Shown: positions 1 to 8,557, counted from the stretch's first letter. The stretch: DNA of 64,000 bases from Streptomyces tsukubensis (GCF_003932715.1 NZ_CP020700.1:2130501-2194500), one strand, 5' to 3'. The notes: generated from the letters alone by a model not told the origin. Numbers and translations are program-made.

Positions 1-1
1 G

Positions 2-304
2 CTCCTCCTCCTCGACGAGCCCACGGCCGCGCTGGACCTGCGCCACCAGGAGCTGGTCCTCCGCATCTGCCGCGACCGGGCGGCGGCGGGCGACGCGGTG
101 GTGGTCGTCCTCCACGATCTGGGGCTCGCGGCGGCCTACGCGGACCGGATCGCAATCCTGAGCGGCGGCCGCATCGAGGCGGCGGGCCCGCCGGGCGAGG
201 TCCTCGACGCGGGCCTGCTGACGCGGGTCTACCGGCAACCGGTGGAAGTCTTCCCCCATCCGCGCACGGGTGTCCCGGTGGTCCTCCCGGACCGCTCTCA
301 CTGA
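2..304 (+). CDS. ABC transporter ATP-binding protein, haem/siderophore type (5' end outside window)
   Basis: This is the C-terminal 100 residues of an ABC ATPase that would energise an inner-membrane importer. The fragment opens with LLLLDEPTAALDL, which is the Walker B strand plus D-loop. It then shows the H-loop histidine in VVVLHDLGLAAAYADR and the strand IAILSGGRI. The tail ending in VEVFPHPRTGVPVVLP is typical of HmuV-like haem import ATPases, so haem or siderophore-iron uptake is the best guess. The Walker A and signature motifs and the partner permease lie left of the window. The stop codon overlaps the end of the convergent gene by a few bases. Confidence 0.85.
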   Translation, partial: LLLLDEPTAALDLRHQELVLRICRDRAAAGDAVVVVLHDLGLAAAYADRIAILSGGRIEAAGPPGEVLDAGLLTRVYRQPVEVFPHPRTGVPVVLPDRSH

Positions 305-702
305 GCGGTGCCGGCCAGCAGCCAGCGCCGCACCGGGATCTCCAGCATCACCCGTCCGCCGCCGGAGCGTTCGGGGGCGGTGACGTCCCAGTCGTACTTC
401 AGCCGGAACGCGGTGACGACCTCCGGCGGGAACCCGTCCCGGTGCACGGTCGCGTCCCCCTCCGCGACGACCGGGAACCGTCCGTCCTCCAGGGCCAGCG
501 ACACCCGCGGATCGGCCGCGAGGTTCCGGACCTTGACCGAGCCCTCGTCCGAGCCGATCCACCAGACGCCGTCGGTGTGGACGAACCAGACGGGCGTCGT
601 ATGCGGGGACCCGTCCGGCCGCAGGGTGCACAGCCAGACGTTCCGCTCCTCGGCGAGCCGCCGCCGGACGTCCCGGGACAGCTCGTTCGCGTGTTCGTGC
701 AT
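298..702 (-). CDS. PPOX-class flavin/F420-dependent protein (pyridoxamine 5'-phosphate oxidase fold)
   Basis: A 134-residue single-domain split-barrel protein. The N-terminal part (LAEERNVWLCTLRPDGSPHTTPVWF) is the first strand pair of the PPOX fold, where a short loop binds FMN or F420. The segment KVRNLAADPRVSLALED is the usual second hallmark. Actinobacterial members of this size are mostly F420- or flavin-dependent reductases of unknown substrate. The gene ends inside the stop region of the ABC ATPase gene (convergent), and four bases separate its start from the small upstream gene on the same strand, so it may be co-transcribed with the two genes before it. Confidence 0.8.
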   Translation of the reverse strand: MHEHANELSRDVRRRLAEERNVWLCTLRPDGSPHTTPVWFVHTDGVWWIGSDEGSVKVRNLAADPRVSLALEDGRFPVVAEGDATVHRDGFPPEVVTAFRLKYDWDVTAPERSGGGRVMLEIPVRRWLLAGTAQ

Positions 703-706
703 GCCT

Positions 707-922
707 TCATTGGAGCAGGTCCCGGGACGTCAGCAGTTCGTCGGGTACGGGACCGGGGACGAAGGCGGTGGCATGGCGGGGGCAGGCGTACTGCACGATG
801 CCCGGCCCGCTCGCCTGCCGGCTGTATCCGACCTCCACAGCGGCGGGCGAGGTGTGTCCGCAGACGACGCAGGGGCCGCCGGACGGGGGCGGTACGGGGA
901 CGATGAGGCCGTCGCGGGTCAT
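707..922 (-). CDS. Small hypothetical protein with a CxxC...CxxH metal-site-like pattern
   Basis: A 71-residue protein starting at the ATG on 922, which overlaps the TGA of the upstream gene as ATGA and so implies translational coupling. It has C18-x2-C21 (PCVVCGH) and C47-x2-H50 (YACPRHA), spaced like a small zinc ribbon. I do not recognise the family. Streptomyces often encode such a small protein together with a larger hypothetical one beside an HTH-TPR regulator, as here. A longer reading of the same frame upstream is antisense-like and is not favoured. Confidence 0.7.
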   Translation of the reverse strand: MTRDGLIVPVPPPSGGPCVVCGHTSPAAVEVGYSRQASGPGIVQYACPRHATAFVPGPVPDELLTSRDLLQ

Positions 923-1641
923 CACGGCGCCGTGCACACGGCCCGGACGGCTTCCCGCGCCGCCGCCTCGACGGCCATGGGGTCGCCCCCGGCGGCGATC
1001 CGCCGGAACGCCTCGCGCCGCCAGCCGCGCGGTAAGCGGGCGATGCGTTGTACGAGTTCGGGCGCGTCGACGGTCCGGAGGTCCGCGTACTCCGGCCCGG
1101 GCGGGTCCTCCCCTTTGATGGCGTACGCGCTCGCCTCGGCCAGCACCTCGGCGAGCGTGCGCCGCGCGGGATCCCGGAGCCGGGCCGCGCGGTGCAGCTC
1201 CCGCAGGACGGCCGCCCGCCATACGACAGGGAGCTTCCCGAACTGCCCGAGCAGCTCGACCGCGAGGAGGGCGTACCGGGCCCGCTCGGGGTCGGCCTCC
1301 GGCCAGCGCCCGGCCCCCGCGGGGTCGCAGAGCACGGCGAAGTGGGCCACGTCCATGACGAGGGCGGTGATCCGCAGCCGGTACTCCTCCACACCCGCGT
1401 CGACGGACCAGGCCCGCCGGATCGCCCGCCCGTCCGCGACACACCAGTACAGGGCGGCCCGGGAGTGCACGGGAAGCGCCTCCCACACCCCGCTGCCCTT
1501 GAGCACGTCCCACACCAGCGGCCCCACACCCCCGACAAGCCGGGCCACCACGCCCCGATCCCGCAGCCACCAGCACGCGAGCGCGTCGAGTGAGTACCGG
1601 AGGCCGTCCAGCCCGGGCTCGGGGGCATTGTTCTTGTTCAT
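922..1641 (-). CDS. Hypothetical protein, TTA-containing partner of the divergent regulator
   Basis: A 239-residue protein, leucine- and arginine-rich and probably mostly helical, with no recognised catalytic motif. It starts with MNKNNAPEPGLDGL and ends in an ATGA overlap with the next small gene. Residue 203 (in RIARLPRG) is encoded by TTA (1033-1035 on the plus strand reads taa), a codon that in Streptomyces is decoded only by the developmentally expressed bldA tRNA. The divergent regulator gene also has a TTA codon, so the locus probably depends on bldA. Function unknown. Confidence 0.75.
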   Translation of the reverse strand: MNKNNAPEPGLDGLRYSLDALACWWLRDRGVVARLVGGVGPLVWDVLKGSGVWEALPVHSRAALYWCVADGRAIRRAWSVDAGVEEYRLRITALVMDVAHFAVLCDPAGAGRWPEADPERARYALLAVELLGQFGKLPVVWRAAVLRELHRAARLRDPARRTLAEVLAEASAYAIKGEDPPGPEYADLRTVDAPELVQRIARLPRGWRREAFRRIAAGGDPMAVEAAAREAVRAVCTAP

Positions 1642-1666
1642 GAGTCGGCTTTCTCACGAGGGTGGT

Positions 1667-1681
1667 GAGATCGGTGATCTC
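1667..1681. promoter_or_regulatory. Candidate operator GAGATC-GGT-GATCTC in the divergent promoter
   Basis: A perfect 6-bp inverted repeat with a 3-bp spacer, lying between the minus-strand start at 1641 and the plus-strand regulator start at 1780. An autoregulatory operator is the simplest reading. Its link to the HTH protein is inferred from position only. Confidence 0.4.
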
Positions 1682-1779
1682 TCCTACCTCTAAGCAACTG
1701 CGTGGCTACGCTGAGCGGAAGCGCGGCGGCGCGAGCGGGACTTGAATACCTTGAGATTGCGTCAGCAGAGGTCAGGGTT

Positions 1780-3138
1780 ATGGGAAAGCGTGAATCGAAC
1801 GCGGGCCTGGCACGGCTGCTCCTGGAATCGGGCTGGACATACGCCCAGTTGGCACGGAGCACGAACCGGATCGGCACGGAGCTGAACACTCCGCTCCGTT
1901 ACGACGAGTCCTCGGTGACTCATTGGCTCGGCGGGACCGTGCCGAGAGAGGCGGCCCGGCGATGCGTCGTCGAGGCCTTCTCCAGAAGGCTCAATCGGTG
2001 TGTGACGTACACCGAAGCAGGCTTTCCCCCGCCCCGAAACGGGCAGCCGGATACCAAGGGAGACTTGGTGGAGGGGCTGATCGAATTGGGCAGACATGAC
2101 ATGGACCCATCGCGGCGCGGTGTTCTCGGGGTGGGCCTGTTCTCCGTTGCGCTGACCGTGCCCGGCTGGCAGGACGTCGTCGCCCGGGCGGAAGCACTCA
2201 AGACCGGCAGGACCACCCGTATCGGCATGCCCGACGTGGAGATGGTCCGGGCCATGACCGACAAGGTCTCCGAGCTCGACGATCTGTACGGCGGGCGGCA
2301 CGCCCGTCCACTTGCCGCGACCGTCCTCGTCAACACCGTGGCCGACGGGCTCCGCGCAGACGCACGGCCCGAGGTGCACCAGGCCATGATGGGCGCGGCA
2401 TCGGACCTCTGCTATCTGACCGGATACATGGCCGTCGACGAGGGGCTGCACGGCCTGGCCCAGCGCTACTACCTCAGAGCCCTGGAGCTCGCGGGCGGCG
2501 CGGGCGACCATCTCACGTACTGCACGACACTCCGCGGGATGAGTGTGCAGGCCGCCGGTCTGGGACATGGGGCCAAGGCACTGGAGCTGGCCGACGCGGC
2601 AGCGGCGGCGTCCCCGGTGGCCGGGCCCCGGATGCGGGCCTTCCTGGTGGGGCAGCAGGCGCACGCCGCCGCCATGACCGGAGACAAGAGCAGAGCCTTA
2701 CGCGAGATGCGGGAAGCGGAGTCGGCACTGGAGCGTGCCGACAGCCGGATCGCGGTCACCGGCCGGTACGACGCCGCCGCGCTCCACTTCCATATCTCGG
2801 AGATGCGCTACGCGCTCGGTGATGTCGCGGGCTCCGTCGATTCCATGACCCGTTCCAACGAGCTCCGGTCCGACGTGTACCGGCGCTCCCGCGTACGGCA
2901 CAACGGCCTGCTGGCCGAACGGCAGTTCCGGATCGGGCATCTCGAAGCCGCTTGCCAGAGCTGGAAGTCAGCACTCACCGAGTACCCCCTCGTGCAGTCC
3001 GGCCGCGTCGACACCGGCATGCGCAGCATGGTCCGCCTCACCCGGCCGCACCTCGGCAACGCCCATGTCCGGGCTCTCCACGACCAGGCCCGGGCCGTAC
3101 TCCCCCGTGCCATGTTCACCCGGGCCGGGCCCGGCTGA
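1780..3138 (+). CDS. HTH regulator with TPR-like C-terminal region; contains a TTA codon
   Basis: A 452-residue protein. The N-terminal 70 residues look like a divergent helix-turn-helix (GLARLLLESGWTYAQLARST, then VTHWLGGTVPREAARRCV). The rest is alanine-rich repeated helices of the tetratricopeptide type seen in Streptomyces signalling regulators (for example ALELAGGAGDHLTYCTTLRG and ALELADAAAAASP). I chose the ATG at 1780 because a GAGGTCAGGG-like Shine-Dalgarno sequence precedes it; an in-frame start at 1702 would add 26 residues. The codon at 2698-2700 is TTA (residue 307), which implies bldA-dependent translation. It is transcribed away from two small hypothetical genes, a common pairing in this genus. 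Confidence 0.8.
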   Translation: MGKRESNAGLARLLLESGWTYAQLARSTNRIGTELNTPLRYDESSVTHWLGGTVPREAARRCVVEAFSRRLNRCVTYTEAGFPPPRNGQPDTKGDLVEGLIELGRHDMDPSRRGVLGVGLFSVALTVPGWQDVVARAEALKTGRTTRIGMPDVEMVRAMTDKVSELDDLYGGRHARPLAATVLVNTVADGLRADARPEVHQAMMGAASDLCYLTGYMAVDEGLHGLAQRYYLRALELAGGAGDHLTYCTTLRGMSVQAAGLGHGAKALELADAAAAASPVAGPRMRAFLVGQQAHAAAMTGDKSRALREMREAESALERADSRIAVTGRYDAAALHFHISEMRYALGDVAGSVDSMTRSNELRSDVYRRSRVRHNGLLAERQFRIGHLEAACQSWKSALTEYPLVQSGRVDTGMRSMVRLTRPHLGNAHVRALHDQARAVLPRAMFTRAGPG

Positions 3139-3262
3139 GACACCAGCTGTCCGACCCGGCCGAGGGAAGCGGATACCAAACCGCAGACCTCGGCCGGGGT
3201 TGCTGACGAGACCCCCTCGTCATGGACTCAACGAACGGGCCCGGTAGTTCCTCTGCGCCCGG

Positions 3263-3694
3263 TCAGAAGGTGCGGGTCGTCACCCACGACGCCCAGTTCG
3301 TCGGGCGGCTCAGGTCGACGCTGATACCGGAGAGCCGTCTGTCCAAGCCCAGGTTGCCGGTGTACCGGCCTCTGGATCCATTCGACCAACGCAGGATGAA
3401 GCTGATGGCATTGCCGTCCACCACCGCTCCGTACTCGATCGTTCCGGCGGTGCTGCCGGAGGATCCGCTGCCGTAGAGCCTTCCGCTGCTGTCCTGCGTG
3501 AGATTGACCGTAACCGTGTATCCGTTGCTCTGGTGGATCTGCCAGGTGCCACCGGCGTAGAAGCCGGGCGCGAGGGCCTTCGCACCCGGTGCGGCCAAGG
3601 GTGCGGCGGGTGCGGCCTGGGCCGCAGGGGCGAGGGCGAGGCCGCTGACGGCCAGGGCCAGGGCCAGGCCGGCCGTGGCGAGTTTGGTGCGCAT
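3263..3694 (-). CDS. Small secreted protein with Sec signal peptide
   Basis: A 143-residue protein. Residues 1-32 (MRTKLATAGLALALAVSGLA and on to APAAQAAPA) form a classical Sec signal peptide with an AxA cleavage site. The mature part is about 110 residues of short polar strands (WQIHQSNGYTVTVNLTQDSS, then GTIEYGAVVDGNAISFILRW). It has no cysteine pairs and no catalytic motif that I recognise; the pattern suggests a beta-sandwich or lipocalin-like extracellular protein. An upstream in-frame start would add 58 residues before the signal peptide and is rejected. Start chosen for the signal peptide and the GGGAT-like ribosome site. Confidence 0.75.
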   Translation of the reverse strand: MRTKLATAGLALALAVSGLALAPAAQAAPAAPLAAPGAKALAPGFYAGGTWQIHQSNGYTVTVNLTQDSSGRLYGSGSSGSTAGTIEYGAVVDGNAISFILRWSNGSRGRYTGNLGLDRRLSGISVDLSRPTNWASWVTTRTF

Positions 3695-3931
3695 GGGTGA
3701 TCCCTTCGTCGACGCTTTACAGGTCGGGAGAACTGTTCCCACACGTGCAAGAGACCCGAAAACGAAAAGGAGAGTCGGGCCGAAGCGAGTATCTCCGCGC
3801 TCACGGCAGAGGGCGACGCTCCTTCCGGCCAAAGGCCTACCGTCCCCCACGGCGGTTGCCGCGGCCACGGCTCGGTGTCAACGCCGGAACCGGCTCTGCT
3901 TCGGGCCGACCGGCCGGCTGCGCCGACTGCT

Positions 3932-3958
3932 GCTCGTGCCGGTTCGACCGGCACGAGC
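3932..3958 (-). terminator. Hairpin terminator downstream of the RidA-family gene
   Basis: An 11-bp perfect stem (GCTCGTGCCGG / CCGGCACGAGC) with a TTCGA loop, ten bases beyond the stop of the minus-strand RidA gene. There is no U-tract, as is usual for Streptomyces terminators. Confidence 0.6.
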
Positions 3959-3968
3959 GGCAGGCAGA

Positions 3969-4370
3969 TTACTCGACGGCGGTTCCTTCCAGTTCGACCA
4001 GCTGGCCGGGGATCGCCAGTCGGGTCACCCCGAGCATGGTGGTGGTCGGCGCCACCCGCGCGGCGCCCAGACGCGACGCCAGCGCGCCGTAGTGCTGGAA
4101 GAGGAGGTCGACATCGGTCGTGTAGACATTGAGCCGGACCAGGTTCGCGAGGGACATGCCCGCCTCGTCGAGGACCGCCTCCAGATTGTCGAGACTCAGT
4201 GTCAGCTGGGCCGCCATATCGCCCTCGTGCCGGGGTCTGCCGTCGCTGTCCATCGCGGTCTGCCCGGAGCAGTACAGCGTGCGGGTCTCCCCCGAGACGG
4301 CCTCGCCCTGGTTGAATCCCAGATCCAACGACCATGTCACCGGGTTGACCGCCGTTCGTGTCAACGCCAC
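3969..4370 (-). CDS. RidA/YjgF/YER057c family protein
   Basis: A 133-residue protein of the RidA family. These form trimers that hydrolyse reactive enamine/imine intermediates, or act as related deaminases. The visible core is TLYCSGQTAMDSDGRPRHEG, then LDNLEAVLDEAGMSLANLVR, then a strand-rich end with PTTTMLGVTRLAIPGQLVE. The position of the canonical RidA arginine reads V-T-R-L in this protein, so the active site is at least similar. It is divergent from a WYL-domain regulator, with a short promoter between them holding an inverted repeat, so this regulator probably controls it. Confidence 0.85.
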   Translation of the reverse strand: MALTRTAVNPVTWSLDLGFNQGEAVSGETRTLYCSGQTAMDSDGRPRHEGDMAAQLTLSLDNLEAVLDEAGMSLANLVRLNVYTTDVDLLFQHYGALASRLGAARVAPTTTMLGVTRLAIPGQLVELEGTAVE

Positions 4371-4438
4371 GGAAGCTCCATTCGTATCGACGGGGGTCCC
4401 CGTCTCCTGATCTTGTGGTGAGAGCCTCCCAAGGGAAG

Positions 4439-4459
4439 TACGACATCCTGTGTCATGTA
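4439..4459. promoter_or_regulatory. Inverted repeat GACA-N5-TGTC between RidA and WYL-regulator genes
   Basis: TACGACA and TGTCATGTA face each other across TCCTG, about 20 bp before the regulator start at 4478. DeoR/WYL regulators commonly bind such a site in the divergent promoter. Assignment is inferred from position. Confidence 0.4.
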
Positions 4460-4477
4460 TTCCGAGGGGGTTTTCCG

Positions 4478-5479
4478 ATGCGTGCCGACCGGTTGGTCTC
4501 GCTGGTACTGCTGCTCCGTCAGCGCGGTCGGCTCTCCGCGGCCACGCTCGCCCGCGAGCTGGAGGTGTCCACCCGTACCGTGCTGCGGGACATCGAGGCG
4601 CTGTCCGCAGCCGGTGTCCCGGTCTATGCCGAGCGCGGCCGGCTCGGCGGGTTCGCGTTGCTGCCCGGCTTCCGGACCGAGCTGACCGGGCTCAACCACG
4701 ACGAGGCGCTCGCCCTGCTGGTCGCCGGATCACGGCGCGGTGCGCAGGTGTTCGGCCTGGGCTCGGCGCTCGCCTCGGCCGTGTTGAAGGTGGTCGACGC
4801 GCTGCCCGAGGGGCATCGGGACACCGCGGCCGATGCCGCGCGGCGGCTGCTCATCGACCCGGACATCGACCTCCTCGCGCGCAGCACGGTTGTCGAGGAG
4901 GTGCCCGACGCCGTGGCGGGCGAGGTGCGGCGCGCGGTGTTCGCCGGGCACAAGCTGCGCATTCGCTACGCGGCGGCGGGCCGGCCCCCGAAGTGGCGCA
5001 CCGTGGATCCGATCGGCCTGGTCACCGTGCGCGGGCAGGGGTATCTGCTGGCGAAGCGGTCCGGCGAGGACCGCACCTACCGGCTCGACCGGGTGCTGGC
5101 CGCCGAAGAACTCGACGATCCCGCACAGCGGCCGGACCGGGTCGATCTGGACCGGGCCTGGCAGGAACGGAGTACGCGGTTCCGGTCCGGTGGTGACCAG
5201 ATCGCCGTGCTGGTGAGGCTCCACCCGGAGCGCCGCGGGGCGCTGGTGAAGACGGCGCTGTCCGTCCTGGCCGAGGAGCCCGAAGCGGACGGCCGGCTGC
5301 GGCTGGAGGTGACCTTCCAGGACGCGGAGCACGCGGAATGGGCGCTGTGGCAGCTCGCCGGGGATGCCGAGGCCCTCGCACCGCAGTGGCTGCGCGCCGC
5401 CCTGCTCAACCGCGCTGCGGTGACGGCGCGTTGTTATGAAACAGCGGTTCCGGGTCCCGGGCCGCGCCCGACCGCGTGA
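4478..5479 (+). CDS. WYL-domain (YafY/DeoR-like) transcriptional regulator
   Basis: A 333-residue regulator. Residues 1-60 are a winged HTH (RLSAATLARELEVSTRTVLR, then DIEALSAAGVPVYAERGRLG). The middle holds the WYL sensor region (VFAGHKLRIRYAAAGRPPKW then RTVDPIGLVTVRGQGYLLAK, where the canonical W-Y-L reads G-Y-L), followed by the WCX-type end. WYL domains are thought to bind ligands or nucleic acid. The ATG at 4478 follows GAGGGGG at good spacing; a longer frame upstream overlaps the operator and is rejected. It is divergent from the RidA gene. The Tn3-family element at 5537 is inserted 57 bp after its stop. Confidence 0.85.
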   Translation: MRADRLVSLVLLLRQRGRLSAATLARELEVSTRTVLRDIEALSAAGVPVYAERGRLGGFALLPGFRTELTGLNHDEALALLVAGSRRGAQVFGLGSALASAVLKVVDALPEGHRDTAADAARRLLIDPDIDLLARSTVVEEVPDAVAGEVRRAVFAGHKLRIRYAAAGRPPKWRTVDPIGLVTVRGQGYLLAKRSGEDRTYRLDRVLAAEELDDPAQRPDRVDLDRAWQERSTRFRSGGDQIAVLVRLHPERRGALVKTALSVLAEEPEADGRLRLEVTFQDAEHAEWALWQLAGDAEALAPQWLRAALLNRAAVTARCYETAVPGPGPRPTA

Positions 5480-5531
5480 CGACGGAAGCCGTGAACCGCC
5501 CTCTCCGAGCCGACGGCGACCGTCGCCCGCT

Positions 5532-5536
5532 GAGCC
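5532..5536. repeat. Target-site duplication GAGCC, left copy
   Basis: The 5 bp GAGCC directly outside the left inverted repeat. The same 5 bp in the same orientation lies directly outside the right inverted repeat at 11721-11725. Five bases is the duplication length of Tn3-family transposition. Confidence 0.85.
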
Positions 5537-5580
5537 GGAGTGCCGGTAAGAACCCTGTCGCCAGCCGCAAACGGCGACGA
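5537..5580 (+). repeat. Left terminal inverted repeat of the Tn3-family element
   Basis: Begins GGAGTGCCGGTA and runs inward through CCAGCCGCAAACGG. Aligned with the reverse complement of the right end, the first 38 bases differ at three positions (3, 13 and 24). Similarity continues to GATC and then stops. Confidence 0.85.
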
Positions 5581-5662
5581 TCTTGCCGGGGCATCCCTCG
5601 TACGGGTGAGGTGGAGGTCGTACGGCTGCGGTGCGTGAACCCCGCGAGGACGATCGGCGCTT

Positions 5663-6623
5663 GTGGCCCGTACCCCGTTGGACCTGGACGAGCTCGTCGA
5701 GCACTGGACGCTGCTGAAGGATGAGCAGGGGCTCGTCTCCGGCAAGCGCGGTGCGACGCGACTGGGCTTCGCCGTCGTGCTGAAGTTCTACACGCAATAC
5801 GGTCGGTGTCCCCGGAACCGGGCAGAGCTGCCCGGTGAGGCCGTGGAGTTCGTGGCCCGGCAGGTACAGGTTCCCGCCTCCGAGCTGGATTTGTACGACT
5901 GGACCGGCAGGACGGTCGAGTACCTCCGGGCGTAGATCCGGGGCCACCTGGGCTTTCGCGAGTGCAGCGTCGCGGACGCGGAGAAGCTGACGGCGCATCT
6001 GGCCAAGCAAGTCGCGTACAAGGAACGCAGGTCCGCGCAGGTCCGCGCAGGTGCGAGTGGAGCTGCTGGTGCGCTGCCGCGCCGAGAGCATCGAGCCGCC
6101 CACGCCGGGCCGGTGCGACCGCATCGTGGCGGCTGCCCTGCGAGCGGCCGAGGAGTCACTGACCGCCCGATCCGCTGGGAACGCATCGCTCAGCAGTACG
6201 ACCAGATGATCAAGTACGCGACCGCGATCCGGACCCGGACCGCGTCGACCGAGGCCATCCTGCGCCGCTTCACCCGCAACGCTTCCCATCCCACGTACGC
6301 GGCGATGCTGGAGGTCGGCCGCGCGCAGAAGATCATCTTCGTGGCCCGCTACCTGCGGCTTCGGGACCTCCAGCGACCTGCAGTCGGCTCTGGTTTACGT
6401 GAACACGCTGATGCTCCAGGACGTCCTCGGCGAACCCGAGGTGGCCGATCTGCTCACGCCTGCCGACCGACGCGGTCTGACCCCGCTGTTCTGGTCCCAC
6501 GTACGCCCCTATGGCGAGGTCAACCTCGACATGGGTGCCCGCCTCAACCTCACCGTGGCCGCGATGCCCGGCCCCCGTACAGCGGGCAATGAGGCACCGG
6601 CCGACGAACGTAGGGACACGTGA
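5663..6623 (+). pseudogene. Tn3-family transposase, broken by stop, frameshifts and a large deletion
   Basis: Intact Tn3-family transposases are about 1000 residues; here only three fragments remain. The first (5663-5935) is the N-terminal DUF4158 region (RLGFAVVLKFYTQYGRCP), ended by TAG at 5933. Reading continues beyond it as IRGHLGFRECSVADAEKLTA and then changes frame. The second (about 6170-6380) is late catalytic-domain sequence (TRNASHPTYAAMLEVGRAQK), reached directly without the DDE core. The third (6399-6623) is the C-terminal part (NTLMLQDVLGEPEVADLLTP, then GLTPLFWSHVRPYG). The central several hundred residues are absent, so this cannot be active. Confidence 0.85.
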
Positions 6624-6638
6624 GCCGGTCCAGTCGCG

Positions 6639-7895
6639 TCACTGGCCGGCCGGCGATGCAGGCCTGGGCGGGTTGAGTTCGGCGCGTCGTAGCACGGGGA
6701 CAGAGAGGCCGAGCGCTGCGGCAAGCAGGCAGATCGCACCGCACCCGATGAAGAACACCTCCGCTCCCCAGAGGGCCACCGTGATGCCGACAGCAGGGAA
6801 GAGCACGGGTGCAAGGCCCAGCGTGCACAGAGTCGTGACCGAGGTGACTCGTCCGAGGTAGTGAGGGTCTGTCTCTGTTTGGACCAGGGCCTGGGTCACG
6901 GTAGTCGTGACCCCGCTGGTCAGTCCGATCAAGGAACTGGATATGACGGCGATGGGCAGTGAGGGCGCATGCCCCAGGGCGACCGTTCCCGCAGCGGTGG
7001 CGAGCAACGTGCCACACATCGCCAGCCCGGCGCGCGGTATCCGGGCCGAGACGGTGAGCAGCAACGCCGAAGCCGCGGCTCCGACACTGAATGCGCTCGC
7101 AATCCACCCCATGCCCGAGGCACCCCAGCCGCGTTCATCGGCCAGGAGCACCAAGCCGGTGGCGACCGGACCGCTGAAGCACATCTCGCTCAGCCCGATC
7201 ACCGTGACCAGCGGGGCGAGCATCCGATGGCGGCGCACATATCGCAGACCGTCGCCCAGTTCACGCCAGGCGGAGCCGCGCTGAGGTTCCTCCGTCAGGG
7301 GAGTGACCCGCACGGTAAGCAGCGTGACGAGCGACAGCGCGAAGAGAGCGGCAGCCGCTGTGAATGCACCAGCCGCACCGCCGACTACCAGGACAGCTCC
7401 CGCCAGGAGGGGGCCGACAGCATTGCTCAGGCGGAGCGACAACCCGCGCATCCCCTGAACCCGGGCGAGCTGCTCAGGTGCGGTAATACGCGGCGGGAGC
7501 GCGCCCACCGCGGGCATGAACACCGCGTCCACCACACCGAAGATCAACGCAACCGTGACCAGCAGCCAGATACCCGGGGACGCCAGCATGAGTGCCCCAG
7601 CGACCGCGAGGATTACCGCACAGCGAACCGCGTCGCTGACGACAGCAACCCGGCGCGGCCCGAACCGGTCGGCCACCACACCACCGCCCAGCATGAGCAC
7701 CGCACGGGGAAGAGCCCCGGCCGCGACCACCAGGCCCACCTGCGACGGCCCCCCAGCGCGTGCGGCCGCCCAGGACAGGGCGAGAAAGTACACAACGTCA
7801 CCGGCAACCGAAGCCGTATACGCGGCAAGCCAGCGCAGAACGTTGGCATCCCGGTAAGCGGGCCGCACAACCGCGGCTATGCCGTGCGCGTTCAC
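6639..7895 (-). CDS. MFS transporter (drug efflux-like), transposon cargo
   Basis: A 418-residue polytopic membrane protein with about 12 hydrophobic segments. It has a typical MFS first half (SWAAARAGGPSQVGLVVAAG then GGGVVADRFGPRRVAVVSDA, the loop 2-3 motif GxxxDRxGxR) and an equivalent second half. Its family (MFS_3/enterobactin-exporter type) usually exports drugs or siderophores. Its start overlaps the stop of the upstream ArsR-type gene by 4 bases, so the two are one transcript and the regulator probably senses a substrate of the pump. It lies inside the Tn3-family element as passenger DNA. Confidence 0.85.
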   Translation of the reverse strand: MNAHGIAAVVRPAYRDANVLRWLAAYTASVAGDVVYFLALSWAAARAGGPSQVGLVVAAGALPRAVLMLGGGVVADRFGPRRVAVVSDAVRCAVILAVAGALMLASPGIWLLVTVALIFGVVDAVFMPAVGALPPRITAPEQLARVQGMRGLSLRLSNAVGPLLAGAVLVVGGAAGAFTAAAALFALSLVTLLTVRVTPLTEEPQRGSAWRELGDGLRYVRRHRMLAPLVTVIGLSEMCFSGPVATGLVLLADERGWGASGMGWIASAFSVGAAASALLLTVSARIPRAGLAMCGTLLATAAGTVALGHAPSLPIAVISSSLIGLTSGVTTTVTQALVQTETDPHYLGRVTSVTTLCTLGLAPVLFPAVGITVALWGAEVFFIGCGAICLLAAALGLSVPVLRRAELNPPRPASPAGQ

Positions 7896-8515
7896 GCCTC
7901 ACCGGCCGGCGGCAGCGCCGTGCCAGGCGCCGGAAACGCATGCACTTGCACCGCTACCGGCGAAGCACCTTCGGTCGCCTCGCGGTCCCCATCTCGATAT
8001 CGCAAGATCACCTCGAAGATTTCGGCCCTCATCCTGTCCACGTCGCCCGGGGCCAGATACAGAAGGAAGTCACTGTAGGTAGTGACGTCGAGCCACTTTT
8101 GAGGAAGCAGCGGCACCTCATGCGCAGCTCTGCGCAGACGATCTGCAGCGGCAAGGGCGACCGCGTGCGTATACGCGCGTCCGGCCTCGCGCTGCTCCGC
8201 AGGAGCGGCCGCGGGATCGTGGATCGACTGGCGATGAGCAGATTTCCACCACCGCTCGCGCCCGGTACCACGGTCCGGCTCCTCCACGATGAGCCCGCCC
8301 GAGGCAAGGCGACGCAGGTGATAGCTCGCCGCGCCAGGGTTGATGCCGAGCTCGTCGGAGATCCGGGTGGCAGTGGACGGACCACGCTCGCGCAGCAGGG
8401 TGAGCACGTTCAAACGCAACGGGTGAGCGAGCACGCGCAAGGCAGCGGTGTCGAGCTCGATGTCCCGTCCCGAGGACTCAGCAGAGGAAGCAGAGGAAGC
8501 AGAGGAAGCGACCAT
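7892..8515 (-). CDS. ArsR-type winged-helix regulator, transposon cargo
   Basis: A 207-residue protein. Residues 20-95 form a winged HTH (ALRVLAHPLRLNVLTLLRER, then TATRISDELGINPGAASYHL and RRLASGGLIVEEP). The C-terminal half is a longer helical sensor region (HAVALAAADRLRRAAHEVPL) as in HTH_20/YdfF-like proteins; no Cys metal cluster is visible, so it probably does not sense arsenic-type metals. It precedes and overlaps the MFS gene. An ACAAC/GTTGT palindrome just upstream of its start is a likely autoregulatory operator. The N-terminus carries the run SSASSASSAESS, encoded by a short GCAGAGGAA repeat. Confidence 0.85.
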   Translation of the reverse strand: MVASSASSASSAESSGRDIELDTAALRVLAHPLRLNVLTLLRERGPSTATRISDELGINPGAASYHLRRLASGGLIVEEPDRGTGRERWWKSAHRQSIHDPAAAPAEQREAGRAYTHAVALAAADRLRRAAHEVPLLPQKWLDVTTYSDFLLYLAPGDVDRMRAEIFEVILRYRDGDREATEGASPVAVQVHAFPAPGTALPPAGEA

Positions 8516-8532
8516 GCGCAGAGCATAGACCT

Positions 8533-8557
8533 ACAACAGTTGTTTCAAAAGAGTTGT
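8533..8557 (-). promoter_or_regulatory. Candidate ArsR operator ACAAC-A-GTTGT plus extra half-site
   Basis: A perfect 11-bp palindrome (8533-8543) followed by another GTTGT half-site (8553-8557), 18 bp upstream of the ArsR-type start codon. It lies in an AT-richer patch (TTTCAAAAG) that could hold the promoter. ArsR/HTH_20 proteins usually bind such short inverted repeats. Confidence 0.45.
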
